Source of the DNA: Acidobacteriota bacterium
Lineage (GTDB): Bacteria > Acidobacteriota > Vicinamibacteria > Vicinamibacterales > 2-12-FULL-66-21
Assembly (NCBI GenBank): GCA_003222675.1
Contig: QHWT01000040.1
Span: 241,485-305,484, forward strand
Length of the DNA: 64,000 nucleotides
Direction: 5' to 3'
Part shown: piece by piece, positions 33,591 through 42,316 of the stretch
Position numbering within the stretch: position 1 is the stretch's first letter
Layout of the letters: each line of letters opens with the position of its first letter
Translations under genes and position numbers: made by a program
The notes under the pieces: model-generated
Told to the model about the DNA's origin: nothing
The model's input: the letters and a program-made list of their open reading frames with translations, nothing else
The model's database searches: none

Positions 33591-36158
33591 ATGCGTGTCT
33601 GCGTTCTGGCGATCGCGCTGGCACTCGTCGGCGCGTCGCAACGCGTGAAGCCGGACCCCGACTCCGGCGTCAGCGAGGCGCTTGCGCGCGAGCGGGTCCG
33701 GCGCATCTCCAATCTCCGCTACGACGTGTCGTTCATGGTCCCTGCCGCCCGTCAGCAGCCGCTGACGGGCCGAGCCGTGATCACCTTCACGCTCACCGAT
33801 GTGTCGGCGCCGCTCGTGATCGACTTCCGTCCCGATCGTGCTGGTGCGCTCCGAAGCGTCGAGGTCGACGATGCGCGAATCGAGGTGCGGCAGGTGAACG
33901 GCCACGTCATCGTGCCCGCAGCCGCGCTCCGGGCCGGCGATAATCGCGTGGCGCTCGACTTCAATGCGGGCGACGTGCCGCTCAATCGCGGGGACGATTT
34001 CCTTTACACGATCTTCGTGCCGGCGCGGGCGCACCTTGCGTTCCCGTGCTTCGATCAGCCGGATCTCAAGGCGCGATGGACGCTGGCGCTCGACGTGCCC
34101 GACGGGTGGGAGACCCTGGCCAACGGTGAAGAGCGATCGCGCGTCTCAGAACATGGACGTACGAGGCTGCAGTTTGCCGCGACGGAGCCCATCTCGACCT
34201 ACCTGTTCGCGTTCGCCGCGGGAAAGTTCAGCGTGGAGAAGGCGGAGCGCAACGGCCGGGCGTTCCGCATGCTGCACCGCGAAACCGACACCGCGAAGGT
34301 CGCGCGCAACCGTGACGCGATCTTCGACCTCCATGCGACGGCGCTTCAATGGCTCGAGCGCTACACCGGAATCCCCTATCAGTTCGGCAAGTTCGATTTC
34401 CTGCTCGTGCCCGCCTTCCAGTTCGGCGGCATGGAGCATCCGGGCGCCGTCTTCTACAACGCGAACGGCCTCATGCTCGACGAGACCGCGACGCGCGATC
34501 AGCAGCTCGGGCGCGCCAGCGTCATCGCGCACGAAACTGCGCACATGTGGTTCGGCGATCTCGTCACCATGCAGTGGTTCAGCGACGTCTGGATGAAAGA
34601 GGTGTTCGCAAATTTCATGGCCGCGAAAATCGTCAACCCGTCGTTCCCATCGATCAATCACGAGTTGCGGTTCCTGCTGGCGCACTACCCGGCTGCCTAC
34701 GACGTCGATCGCACAGCGGGCACGAACGAGATTCGCCAGCCGCTCGCGAATCTCGACGAGGCGGGCACGCTCTACGGCGCGATCATTTATCAGAAGGCGC
34801 CGATCGTCATGCGCCAGCTCGAATCGCTCGTGGGCGCCGACGCGTTCCAGGATGGCCTCCGTGAGTACTTGAAGGCGCACGCGTTCGCGAATGCCTCATG
34901 GTCCGATCTCATTGCGGTTCTCGACCGCCGGACGCCGGAGGACCTGGCCGCGTGGAGCCGGGCCTGGGTCGAGGAACGTGGACGGCCGATCATCACGACA
35001 GAGCTCAGCGTCGCGAACGGCCGCATCCGCGGGCTGGCGTTTACCGAACGCGATCCGGTTGCACGCCGCGGCCTCGCATGGAACCAGCGGATCGACGTCG
35101 TGATATCGACCGCGGAGGGAATCACGCATCTGCCGGTGCAGCTCAAGACCGCGCGCACCGAAGTGCCCGGGGCACGCGGCTTGCCGGCGCCCCAATTCGT
35201 TCTCCCCACCGGCGGCGGGATCGCCTATGGTGAATTTCACCTCGACACTGGGTCGCTTGGCTGGCTGATGGGGAACCTGCCCGCCGTTCCAGACGCGCTC
35301 ACGCGCGGCGCTGCGTGGGTCACGCTGTGGGATGCGATGCTGAACGGCGAAGCGCGCCCCGAAGGCGTGCTGGCGCTCGCGATGCGATCGCTTGCCGTGG
35401 AGCAGGACGAGTTGAACGTGCAGCGCGAGCTCGGGTATCTCTCCGAGACTTACTGGCATTACATCAGACCGGCCGCCCGATGGGCCGCGTCGCCGCAAGT
35501 GGAACGCGTGCTCGGCGACGGGCTCGCGGCAGCACAGTCACAGAGCCTCAAGTCGGCGTGGTTCTCCGCGCTGCGCGACACGGCGCAGACGCCGGCGACG
35601 CTCGCGTGGCTGGCAGACGTGTGGAAGCAGAAAACGGTGGTGCCGGGACTGACTCTCGCGGAGACCGACTACATCCGGCTCGCTGAGGAGCTCGCCGTCC
35701 GCGACGTCACGGATGCTGGCGCGATCCTGGATCAACAGTTCGACCGCACGAAGAATCCGGATCGCAAGGCGCAGTTCGCATTCGTGCGTCAGGCGCTGTC
35801 GGCCAACGCCGCCCAACGCGACGCGTGGTTCGCCTCGCTGACTGACGTGTCGAACCGCCGGCGCGAACCGTGGGTCCTCGAGGGCCTGCGCTACCTGCAC
35901 CATCCGCTGCGGACGGAGGCGTCGCAGAAGCACATTCAACCAAGCCTCGAGATGCTGCCCGAGATCCAGCGAACGGGGGACATCTTCTTCCCGAAGCGCT
36001 GGATGGACGCGACCCTCGGCGGATATCAGTCGCCCGCCGCGGCAGAAATGGTCCGCACGTTCGTTGAACGTCTGCCCCCCGGATACCCGGAGCGGCTGCG
36101 GCGCATCATCCTGTCGTCGGCGGACGACCTGTTCCGTGCGAGCCGAATCGCGCGGTAA
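33591..36158 (+). CDS. M1-family zinc aminopeptidase, exported
   Basis: An 855-aa protein from ATG 33591. A signal peptide MRVCVLAIALALVGAS precedes the mature chain. The substrate motif is GGMEHPGAVFYNA (in place of GAMEN). The zinc site is HETAH (314-318) with the third ligand E337 in WMKEVFANF, and the catalytic Tyr is in the LYGAIIYQKAP region. A C-terminal helical ERAP1-like domain follows. It should remove N-terminal residues from peptides in the periplasm or outside the cell. A GTG six codons upstream is rejected because it adds a polar stretch before the signal. Its TAA sits in a hairpin shared with the convergent small gene. Confidence 0.93.
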   Translation: MRVCVLAIALALVGASQRVKPDPDSGVSEALARERVRRISNLRYDVSFMVPAARQQPLTGRAVITFTLTDVSAPLVIDFRPDRAGALRSVEVDDARIEVRQVNGHVIVPAAALRAGDNRVALDFNAGDVPLNRGDDFLYTIFVPARAHLAFPCFDQPDLKARWTLALDVPDGWETLANGEERSRVSEHGRTRLQFAATEPISTYLFAFAAGKFSVEKAERNGRAFRMLHRETDTAKVARNRDAIFDLHATALQWLERYTGIPYQFGKFDFLLVPAFQFGGMEHPGAVFYNANGLMLDETATRDQQLGRASVIAHETAHMWFGDLVTMQWFSDVWMKEVFANFMAAKIVNPSFPSINHELRFLLAHYPAAYDVDRTAGTNEIRQPLANLDEAGTLYGAIIYQKAPIVMRQLESLVGADAFQDGLREYLKAHAFANASWSDLIAVLDRRTPEDLAAWSRAWVEERGRPIITTELSVANGRIRGLAFTERDPVARRGLAWNQRIDVVISTAEGITHLPVQLKTARTEVPGARGLPAPQFVLPTGGGIAYGEFHLDTGSLGWLMGNLPAVPDALTRGAAWVTLWDAMLNGEARPEGVLALAMRSLAVEQDELNVQRELGYLSETYWHYIRPAARWAASPQVERVLGDGLAAAQSQSLKSAWFSALRDTAQTPATLAWLADVWKQKTVVPGLTLAETDYIRLAEELAVRDVTDAGAILDQQFDRTKNPDRKAQFAFVRQALSANAAQRDAWFASLTDVSNRRREPWVLEGLRYLHHPLRTEASQKHIQPSLEMLPEIQRTGDIFFPKRWMDATLGGYQSPAAAEMVRTFVERLPPGYPERLRRIILSSADDLFRASRIAR

Positions 36159-36171
36159 CGCCGCCCGTTAC
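36155..36171. terminator. Hairpin shared by convergent stop codons
   Basis: GTAACG-CCGCC-CGTTAC forms a 6-bp stem. The TAA of the aminopeptidase (36156-36158) and the TAA of the 27-aa gene on the other strand (36170-36168) lie at symmetric positions in the two arms. There is no T-run, so it is at best a weak or stabilising terminator. Confidence 0.45.
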
Positions 36172-36251
36172 GACGATTTGCGCTGGCGGCGCTTCTTCAC
36201 GTACACGAAGCTCAGACCGCCCATGATGGCGGCGAGGGCAAACAGGAACAT
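36168..36251 (-). CDS. 27-aa single-span membrane peptide
   Basis: An ATG at 36251 with a strong Shine-Dalgarno (GGGAGG at 36262-36257, 5-nt spacer) opens 27 codons ending in TAA. The peptide is MFLFALAAIMGGLSFVYV followed by KKRRQRKSS: one hydrophobic helix of about 18 residues and a very basic tail, giving an N-out/C-in topology by the positive-inside rule. This pattern is typical of small regulatory or complex-stabilising membrane peptides such as KdpF or CydX, but it matches none that I recognise. It converges on the aminopeptidase gene with a 9-bp gap. Confidence 0.6.
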   Translation of the reverse strand: MFLFALAAIMGGLSFVYVKKRRQRKSS

Positions 36252-36448
36252 GAGTACCTCCCGGGCGCCTTCGAAGGGCAATCACAATGCCGAGGAACGC
36301 CGACTGCGGAAGAATTCGTCTAACTGCCTGCGCACCCGGGATTTAGCAGACCGGCCACGGGTCCCGCGTGAACCTACCGACAGGCCGGGGCGCGATCTGG
36401 CGCACGAAATTCGTCATCGGCTTGCAGAATGGTGAGGGCGCGACGCGC

Positions 36449-36955
36449 ATGCGTATCCGCATTCTGGTCACCGGCGGAACGTTCGACAAAGAGTACGATG
36501 AGCTCACAGGGCGGCTGTTTTTTCTCGAAACGCACGTGCCCGAGATGCTGCGCCGCGGACGCGCGCGGCTCGATCTCGAGATCGAGACGGTCATGATGAT
36601 CGACAGCCTCGAGATGACCGATGAGGGACGCGCGCGCATCGTTCAGCGCTGTCGCGATGCGGCGGAGCGCGCGCTGGTCGTGACGCACGGCACCGACACG
36701 ATGGTCGAAACAGGAGCCGCGCTCGCGCGCGCGCAGCTGACGAACAAGGCGATCGTCCTGACCGGCGCGATGGTGCCGTATGCCTTCGGCAGCTCCGACG
36801 GTCTGTTCAATCTCGGGAGCGCGCTGTCGTTCGTCCAGGTGCTGCCGCCAGGCGTCTACATCGCGATGAACGGCCACTATTTTCCGTGGGACGCGTGCCG
36901 GAAGAATCGCCAGACAGGCGTGTTTGAACGTACGATGAGTCCTGAGCAATCGTGA
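36449..36955 (+). CDS. Asparaginase N-terminal-domain protein (half-size)
   Basis: A 168-aa protein from ATG 36449, preceded by GGTGAGGG. It contains the first threonine motif TGGTFDKEYD (Thr11) and the second motif VTHGTDTMVETG (Thr82-Asp83), with KAIVLTGAMVPYAFGSSDGLFNLGSAL covering the lysine region, where Lys is not obvious. Full type I/II asparaginases are about 330 aa; here the small C-terminal domain is absent and the frame ends normally. Short forms of this kind are known as stand-alone asparaginase-domain proteins. Amidohydrolase activity is plausible but unproven. Confidence 0.82.
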   Translation: MRIRILVTGGTFDKEYDELTGRLFFLETHVPEMLRRGRARLDLEIETVMMIDSLEMTDEGRARIVQRCRDAAERALVVTHGTDTMVETGAALARAQLTNKAIVLTGAMVPYAFGSSDGLFNLGSALSFVQVLPPGVYIAMNGHYFPWDACRKNRQTGVFERTMSPEQS

Positions 36956-36962
36956 GGAAATA

Positions 36963-37092
36963 GGCTCGCGGCTCTTGACTCGAAGGCTCATGCTCAGCCC
37001 GGCCTTCGGCCGACTTTTGAGGCTTGATCCGCCTTGAGCCATGAGCCATAAGTCATAAGCCGCCCTGAGTCTCGAGCCATGAGTCATGAGCC
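36963..37092 (+). repeat. Fold-back repeat GGCTCAT ... ATGAGCC around a hairpin
   Basis: The left arm has GGCTCGC, GGCTCTT, AAGGCTCAT and GCTCAG. The centre is the hairpin CGGCC-TTC-GGCCG (37000-37012). The right arm has TTGAGCC, ATGAGCC, ATAAGTC, ATAAGCC, CTCGAGCC, ATGAGTC and ATGAGCC in steps of seven. The start codon of the next gene (37079) is part of an ATGAGTC unit. Confidence 0.8.
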
Positions 37093-38242
37093 AGTTCTGA
37101 ATCACTTCGCCTCGAAGCTGCCGAGCGTCGGCACGACCATCTTCACCGTGATGTCGAAGCTCGCCGCGGATGTCGGCGCGATCAATTTGTCGCAGGGGTT
37201 TCCGGATTTCGACTGCGATCCGGCATTGGTCGAAGCGGTCGCGCGTCACATGCGCGAGGGACGGAACCAGTACGCGCCGATGCAGGGCGTGCCTGCGTTG
37301 CGAGAGGCCATCGCCGCGGCCTACAAGGAACTGTACGGCGCGACATACGATCCGGACACCGAGGTCACCGTGACGTCCGGCGGAACCGAAGCCATCTTCA
37401 ATGCGGTCGCCATGGTGATACATCCAGGCGACGAGGCGATCGTCTTCGAGCCCTGCTACGACTCGTATGTGCCGGCGATCGAGGTCAACGGCGGCCGTGC
37501 GATCGTGATCCCGTTACGCTACCCCGAGTATCGCGTCCCCTGGGACGAGGTGCGCGCCGCGATCACCGCGCGCACGCGCATGATCCTGCTCAACTCGCCG
37601 CACAATCCGACAGCGACCGTGCTGTCCGCATCGGACCTCACCGAGCTCGCGCGCGTCGTCGCCGGCACCGACATCATCATTCTCAGCGACGAGGTTTACG
37701 AGCACATCATCTTCGACAGCGTGCGGCACGAAAGCATGGCGCGCGACGACGCGCTCCGCGCGCGGAGCGTGATCGTCGGATCCTTCGGCAAGACGTATCA
37801 CGTGACGGGATGGAAAGTGGGCTACGCCGTCGCTCCGGCGGCGCTGACGACAGAATTCCGCAAGGTGCACCAGTTCGTCACCTTTGCGACGAATACGCCG
37901 ACCCAGCACGCGCTCGCGGAATTTCTCTCGGCTCGCAAGGGCTACCCCGAGCTGTCGGCGTTCTATCAGCGCAAGCGTGATTTGTTCCTGCGCCTGATCG
38001 AGGGTTCGCGCTTCAGGCCGGTGCCCTCGCGTGGGACGTATTTCCAGCTGCTGGACTACTCAGCGATCACTGATGAGGAGGATATGGCGTTCGCGCTGCG
38101 GCTCACGAAGGAACACGGCGTCGCATCCATCCCCACTTCCGCGTTCCTGTACAAGCAGAAAGCGCCCAGCGTCCTGCGATTCTGCTTCGGGAAGAAAGAC
38201 GAAACGCTGGAGCGCGCCGCCGAGCGCTTGCGGACGCTCTAG
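37079..38242 (+). CDS. PLP-dependent aminotransferase, class I/II (methionine aminotransferase, YbdL-like)
   Basis: A 387-aa fold-type I enzyme. INLSQGFPDFDCDPALVEAV and GRNQYAPMQGVPALREAIAA (61-80) are typical of the YbdL / kynurenine aminotransferase group. TSGGTEAIFNA (99-109) holds the phosphate site. SDEVYEHI (203-210) binds the pyridine ring, and the Schiff-base lysine is K238 in GSFGKTYHVTGW. FGKKDETLERA ends the fold. The likely reaction is transamination of methionine or aromatic residues with 2-oxoacids. The ATG at 37079 is supplied by a word repeat. A later start would lose LNHFASKLPSVGTTIF, which is conserved in the family, so 37079 is kept. Confidence 0.93.
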   Translation: MSHEPVLNHFASKLPSVGTTIFTVMSKLAADVGAINLSQGFPDFDCDPALVEAVARHMREGRNQYAPMQGVPALREAIAAAYKELYGATYDPDTEVTVTSGGTEAIFNAVAMVIHPGDEAIVFEPCYDSYVPAIEVNGGRAIVIPLRYPEYRVPWDEVRAAITARTRMILLNSPHNPTATVLSASDLTELARVVAGTDIIILSDEVYEHIIFDSVRHESMARDDALRARSVIVGSFGKTYHVTGWKVGYAVAPAALTTEFRKVHQFVTFATNTPTQHALAEFLSARKGYPELSAFYQRKRDLFLRLIEGSRFRPVPSRGTYFQLLDYSAITDEEDMAFALRLTKEHGVASIPTSAFLYKQKAPSVLRFCFGKKDETLERAAERLRTL

Positions 38243-38270
38243 CCAGAGCGTTCGGCAACGTTCGGACGCG

Positions 38271-39848
38271 CTACTCCCACCCGGCGTCGTTCAGCTTCTG
38301 CACGAAGAATCCGCGACCAGCCAGCCCGGCGATGTAGACGAACTGACCGCCGACAGCGATGGCTCTCGCGTCGCGTGGCCTGGTTTCGCTGAACGGCACC
38401 AGGGTCGCCCGGCGCAGTGCCATACCGTTCGCATCCTGCTGCCACAGGAACATCACATCATTCAGCGTCGCCGGTACCCAGGACGTGGCGAACGGCAGGA
38501 CCGACGGGAAGTCCGCCGACTGCGTGTTGCCAGTGACGTAAGTCCGGCCATCCGGTCGGACCGCGATCGCGTGCGCGATATCATCGCGGCTTCCGCCGAT
38601 GAAAGACGCGTGGCGCAGTCCACCGAACCGATCCAGGCTCAGAACGAAGCCGTCACTGAGCGGGTGGTTGCACGTGCCATCTGTGCCGCAGACGGTATCG
38701 ATCGCTCCGCGAGTGGCCGGAAAGTCTCCCGAGTCCGTCCAGCCGGCTACGTAACAATTGCCGTCCGCATCAACGCTCACGGCATTGCCGATGTCGATCC
38801 CGGCCCCCTCTTTGCCTCCGATGAGCGTCGAGAACACCAGAGTCGATCCGGAGGAATCCAGCTTGGTAACAAACGCATCGACTGAACCCGCGAGCTGCTG
38901 CAGTCCGCGTACGGCTGGAAAGTCCGCTGACGCGGATGAACCGGTAACCAGGACATTTCCCTCCGGGTCCACCGTCAACTTGGTCGGCGTATCCTGGCCG
39001 CTTCCCCCGAGGTACGTCGCATAAAGGGGCGCCAGCCGCGAGTCCTCGAGCTTCAGAATGAAGACGTCGAGACTGCCGCGGAAGACCGGCTGCACGGCGT
39101 TGAGCACAGGAAAATTGCGGGAGGCCGTGTAGCCGGTCATGTAGACGTGCCCATGATTGTCGAGCGCGACGTCCCGTGCAACCTCCGCGGCCTCGCCACC
39201 GAAGCAGCGGCTTGCGCTCAGTCTCGAGCCCGATGGATTCAGCTTGATCGCGAACGCTTCAAACCCACTGCACCGTTGCGATTCGGTGGAAGCCGGGAAG
39301 TCGATCGAATGAGTCTCGCCGACGACGTAGGCATTTCCTTCGGCATCGACGGCAATGCCTCTTCCAATGTCATCGCTGCTGCCCCCAACGTAGCTCGAGT
39401 AGATGATGCGTCCGTCGGAGCCAAGCTTCATCACAAATGCGTCGGCATGCGGCGGTTCAAACTGTCCGGGGTTGCCATTGCACACTCCATCGGTGCCGCA
39501 CTGCACATCGTAGGCACCCTCCGTCACCGGAAAATCGAATGCGGTGGTCTCGCCGGTCAGGTACACACTGCCCGCGGCGTCCACGACGAGATCGTTGACC
39601 GCGGCGTTGCCGCTTGCCGCGATCGTGCGTATGTAGGTTTCGCTCCGGACAGGCGCCGGCGGCGGATTACCGCCGTCTCCGGTGTTGCCGCCCGGCGATC
39701 GCCGCGCATCGGGCGGTCCGCAGGACGAAGCGGCTGCAAGCGTCAGCGCAGAGATCGCGGCCAGGCACCAGGTCTTCGTGATGACGGCACACGCTCCGGC
39801 GATCATCCGGATGTGCGGGGATCGTGCCAGGGGATGTCGCTCGATCAT
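38271..39848 (-). CDS. SBBP-repeat beta-propeller protein, exported (possible lipoprotein)
   Basis: A 525-aa protein. A hydrophobic signal (TWCLAAISALTLAAASSCGPP) ends at a cysteine that could be lipidated, though AASSC is a poor lipobox. At least seven SBBP repeats follow, each with the pattern D..GN.Y..G.T.S.DFP and a YLGG / YVGGSSDD strand (for example IAVDAEGNAYVVGETHSIDFP and LTVDPEGNVLVTGSSASADFP). The repeats build a beta-propeller on the cell surface or in the periplasm; ligands are unknown. Two CGTDG.C inserts, repeated at about residues 117 and 380, may form disulfides. It stands alone, convergent with the aminotransferase. Confidence 0.88.
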   Translation of the reverse strand: MIERHPLARSPHIRMIAGACAVITKTWCLAAISALTLAAASSCGPPDARRSPGGNTGDGGNPPPAPVRSETYIRTIAASGNAAVNDLVVDAAGSVYLTGETTAFDFPVTEGAYDVQCGTDGVCNGNPGQFEPPHADAFVMKLGSDGRIIYSSYVGGSSDDIGRGIAVDAEGNAYVVGETHSIDFPASTESQRCSGFEAFAIKLNPSGSRLSASRCFGGEAAEVARDVALDNHGHVYMTGYTASRNFPVLNAVQPVFRGSLDVFILKLEDSRLAPLYATYLGGSGQDTPTKLTVDPEGNVLVTGSSASADFPAVRGLQQLAGSVDAFVTKLDSSGSTLVFSTLIGGKEGAGIDIGNAVSVDADGNCYVAGWTDSGDFPATRGAIDTVCGTDGTCNHPLSDGFVLSLDRFGGLRHASFIGGSRDDIAHAIAVRPDGRTYVTGNTQSADFPSVLPFATSWVPATLNDVMFLWQQDANGMALRRATLVPFSETRPRDARAIAVGGQFVYIAGLAGRGFFVQKLNDAGWE

Positions 39849-39872
39849 GTCGTCGATCCTCCGTCGACGAAG

Positions 39873-40349
39873 TCACCGGTGCGACGATTGTGACGCCATG
39901 CGGCCGCGCTGCAACCGGCTCGCCTGCCACGCGACCGTGCCGCCGAGAGCCAGCAGCACCAGCGCGCCAGCGGCCGCCAGCAGGTTGCGGATCAGACGCC
40001 GGTGCGCGTAATCGATTTCCGCATGTTCCGGCTCCTGCGGCGGATACAGCACGGCGATCTTTTCGCCGATCGCATGCTGCTGCGACTCCTTGCTCACGCG
40101 CGCGGTGAAGCTCACACGGGCGCCCGAGTCCGCCTGGAAGACGATCAGCGGCGCGAACACTGGACCATCAGCGGTCTGACGCTTGACCACCTGGACGACG
40201 GTGCCTTCGGCGCGAACCCACCCTCGCCGGAGCCGCCGCTCCTTCACGTCGATCTGGTAGACTCCGCCGGCAATCCCAAGCCCGATCACGAACAGCAGCA
40301 CGCCTGCGAACGTAGCGCCGAGCGGGTGCTCGCTCACGCCCGCCTGCAC
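39873..40349 (-). CDS. DUF3592-like membrane protein
   Basis: A 158-aa protein from GTG 40349, which overlaps the msrA stop by one base (TAGTG); GTG 40337 is an alternative. A helix (GATFAGVLLFVIGLGIAGGVY) is followed by a beta-rich domain with the DUF3592 pattern RAEGTVVQVV, FAPLIVFQADSGARVSFTARVS and IGEKIAVLYPPQEPEHAEID. A second helix (LAAAGALVLLALGGTVAW) follows. Function is unknown. The overlap implies co-expression with MsrA. Confidence 0.82.
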   Translation of the reverse strand: MQAGVSEHPLGATFAGVLLFVIGLGIAGGVYQIDVKERRLRRGWVRAEGTVVQVVKRQTADGPVFAPLIVFQADSGARVSFTARVSKESQQHAIGEKIAVLYPPQEPEHAEIDYAHRRLIRNLLAAAGALVLLALGGTVAWQASRLQRGRMASQSSHR

Positions 40350-41020
40350 TAAAACTTCGGCGGGGCCGCCGGAGCCTTGGCGAAGGCGCCCAGGCCGGTC
40401 GGGCACGACACACCGGTGCCGCCGAGACCGCAGTAGCCGTTCGGGTTCTTCGAGAGGTACTGCTGGTGATAGTCCTCGGCGTAATAGAACTCGGGCGCGC
40501 GAACAATCTCGGTCGTGATCGGGCCGAAGCGGGCCTGCGACAGCGCGCGCTGGTACTCATCGCGCGCGCGTTCAGCTGCCGCGCGCTGCTCGTCGTTGTA
40601 GTAATAGATGCCGGATCGATACTGCGTTCCGACGTCGTTCCCCTGACGCATTCCCTGGGTTGGATCGTGACTCTCCCAAAACACCTTCAACAGCTCGTCG
40701 TAGCTGACGCGCTTCGGATCGAACACGACCAGGACGACTTCCGCATGACCCGTCATGCCGCTGCAGACCTCTCGATACGTGGGGTTCGGCGTCACTCCCG
40801 CCGCATATCCCACCGCGGTCGTGTAAACGGCGGGCACCTGCCAGAACCTCTTTTCGGCGCCCCAGAAACATCCCAGCGCGAACATCGCGGTCTCGAGGCC
40901 GGCGGGGAACGGTCCGCTCAGCGGCGCATCGAGCACGTCGTGGCGCGGGGGCACCGGCATGCGATCGACGCGTCCCTCGAGCGCCTGCGGCGTCGGCAGC
41001 TTCAGCTTCTTTTCGAACAT
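40349..41020 (-). CDS. msrA: Peptide-methionine (S)-S-oxide reductase
   Basis: A 223-aa protein from ATG 41020. The catalytic site is [11 protein letters not shown] (Cys51). [35 protein letters not shown] and [20 protein letters not shown] are family signatures, with further cysteines in the tail (GYCGL, VSCPTG) as resolving residues. It reduces methionine-S-sulfoxide in proteins, using thioredoxin. The longer open frame is rejected because its first 22 residues are translated word repeats. msrB lies 3.2 kb away on the same strand. Confidence 0.95.
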   Translation of the reverse strand: MFEKKLKLPTPQALEGRVDRMPVPPRHDVLDAPLSGPFPAGLETAMFALGCFWGAEKRFWQVPAVYTTAVGYAAGVTPNPTYREVCSGMTGHAEVVLVVFDPKRVSYDELLKVFWESHDPTQGMRQGNDVGTQYRSGIYYYNDEQRAAAERARDEYQRALSQARFGPITTEIVRAPEFYYAEDYHQQYLSKNPNGYCGLGGTGVSCPTGLGAFAKAPAAPPKF

Positions 41021-41023
41021 GAT

Positions 41024-41107
41024 GATTGATCCGTGTGATCCGTGTGATCCGTGGCTGTGATCCGTGGCTGCAATCCGTGGCTGCAATCCGTGGCTGCGAT
41101 CCGTGGC
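41024..41107 (+). repeat. Tandem word repeat GATCCGTG(GCTGC)n
   Basis: Seven or eight copies of a unit around GATCCGTG fill this spacer. First come 8-9-nt steps (GATCCGTGT), then 13-nt steps (GATCCGTGGCTGC, AATCCGTGGCTGC). Unlike the other word repeats here, no inverted arm is visible. It abuts the msrA start codon. Confidence 0.75.
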
Positions 41108-41108
41108 T

Positions 41109-42197
41109 TCAGTGGTTCGACATCAGGATCAGCAACAGGAAAATGATAACGCCGATCACGACCAACGCGACCTTCCACGGGCTTTTCGGGTATTGCCCCG
41201 CCATGCGCCCCGTGTAGCCGTTGATGAGCACCTGGAACACCTTCGCACCGTACGTATACGTGAGCAGCCAGACCGGCACCAGCACGTGCTTGAAGGTGCG
41301 GTTCGAAAACGTCGGATGGATCACGAGGTTTCTGTAGGTATCGCCCGGAATCTGTGCGGCGCACAGGTCGCGCACCTTCCCGGTCATCGCCTCTTCCGAG
41401 GCCTTCGCCGCGTCGAGCAGCACCACCTGATAGTGCTCGACGACGAACCCGGCGAGGTACGAGCGATCGTAGGGCACGAGCTCGTGCGTCATGAACGGCT
41501 CGATCTGCGCGAGTAGCGCGTGGGAGATCCCATGCGTCCCCGGCACGGGCTCGTCGTCGAAGAAATGTTCGACGACCCCTGACGCAGGCTCCCATCGCAC
41601 GTGCTGCACCTGTCGCGTCTCGGATCGTCCCTGGTTGTCGCGATACGATTCGGTCGTGTAGTAGTAGTGTCCGGCGTCCGCTTCCCAGGGGCTGACGACC
41701 TGCGCGTCGAACGTCCAGTACGGAATGTAGATACCGCGAACGGTATCGACCAGCGCACGCGATCTCAGGCTGCCAGGCGCCAGCCACTTGCTCGCATACC
41801 ACCGGCGGATCTGCTCGCGGACTGCGGATTCGATGACCTTGAACGGCAGGAGGCTCTGCGGACGGATCGGCGCTTTGATCTCTTCGTAGTCCACCAGCTC
41901 CGGCGAACCGCAGAACTCGCATCGCTGCCCCACGCGCTGCGGATCGAAAACGGATACCGCCTTGCAGCTGCGGCACTGCACCGTCCGTCGCTCGGTCTGC
42001 CACCCCCGCAGTTCGTCCGGCATCTCGCGCAGGGCGCGCACGAGATCGATCTCGACGATCTCTCCGGTCGGCGTGATGTCGTACGGCGCTTCAGTCCCGC
42101 AGAACGGGCACACGAGCTTCTGCTTGCCTGGATTCCACTCCGCCTGCGCGCCGCACGCAGGACACGGATGCTTTTCGAGGGCGACGAGGCTGGGCAT
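41109..42197 (-). CDS. TFIIB-type zinc-ribbon membrane protein (YdjG-like)
   Basis: A 362-aa protein from ATG 42197; an upstream in-frame extension is only translated word repeat. Two zinc ribbons lie near the N-terminus: [22 protein letters not shown] (about 11-32) and CRSC...CEFC (about 75-100). A long middle domain ([41 protein letters not shown]) is followed by one C-terminal transmembrane helix ([20 protein letters not shown]). B. subtilis YdjG has the same zinc-ribbon and membrane layout and works with the SPFH protein YdjI to recruit PspA to stressed membranes. The SPFH gene directly upstream supports the comparison, but PspA is not seen here. Confidence 0.78.
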   Translation of the reverse strand: MPSLVALEKHPCPACGAQAEWNPGKQKLVCPFCGTEAPYDITPTGEIVEIDLVRALREMPDELRGWQTERRTVQCRSCKAVSVFDPQRVGQRCEFCGSPELVDYEEIKAPIRPQSLLPFKVIESAVREQIRRWYASKWLAPGSLRSRALVDTVRGIYIPYWTFDAQVVSPWEADAGHYYYTTESYRDNQGRSETRQVQHVRWEPASGVVEHFFDDEPVPGTHGISHALLAQIEPFMTHELVPYDRSYLAGFVVEHYQVVLLDAAKASEEAMTGKVRDLCAAQIPGDTYRNLVIHPTFSNRTFKHVLVPVWLLTYTYGAKVFQVLINGYTGRMAGQYPKSPWKVALVVIGVIIFLLLILMSNH

Positions 42198-42202
42198 CAG
42201 TC

Positions 42203-42316
42203 GATTTGCTGATTTGGTGTTCGGTGATTGGTGATTTGGCTGCGCAGGCACCGCCTGCCATCAAGAAAAGCTCGATCACCAAATCACGACATCCGTAAAA
42301 TCACCAAATCATTTGG
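42203..42316 (+). repeat. Fold-back repeat GGTGATTT ... AAATCACC, copy 1
   Basis: The left arm repeats GCTGATTTG, GGTGATTG and GTGATTTG. The hairpin GCAGGC-ACC-GCCTGC (42244-42258) is central. The right arm has GATCACCAAATCAC and AAAATCACCAAATCA. The stop codon TGA of the SPFH gene (42311-42309) lies in the right arm. The same word is used at 44629-44756. Confidence 0.85.

Noticed and set aside
40349-41086. Longer msrA start at 41086
   Set aside because: The extra 22 residues ([14 protein letters not shown] region) are a translated tandem word repeat; ATG 41020 gives the normal MsrA start.
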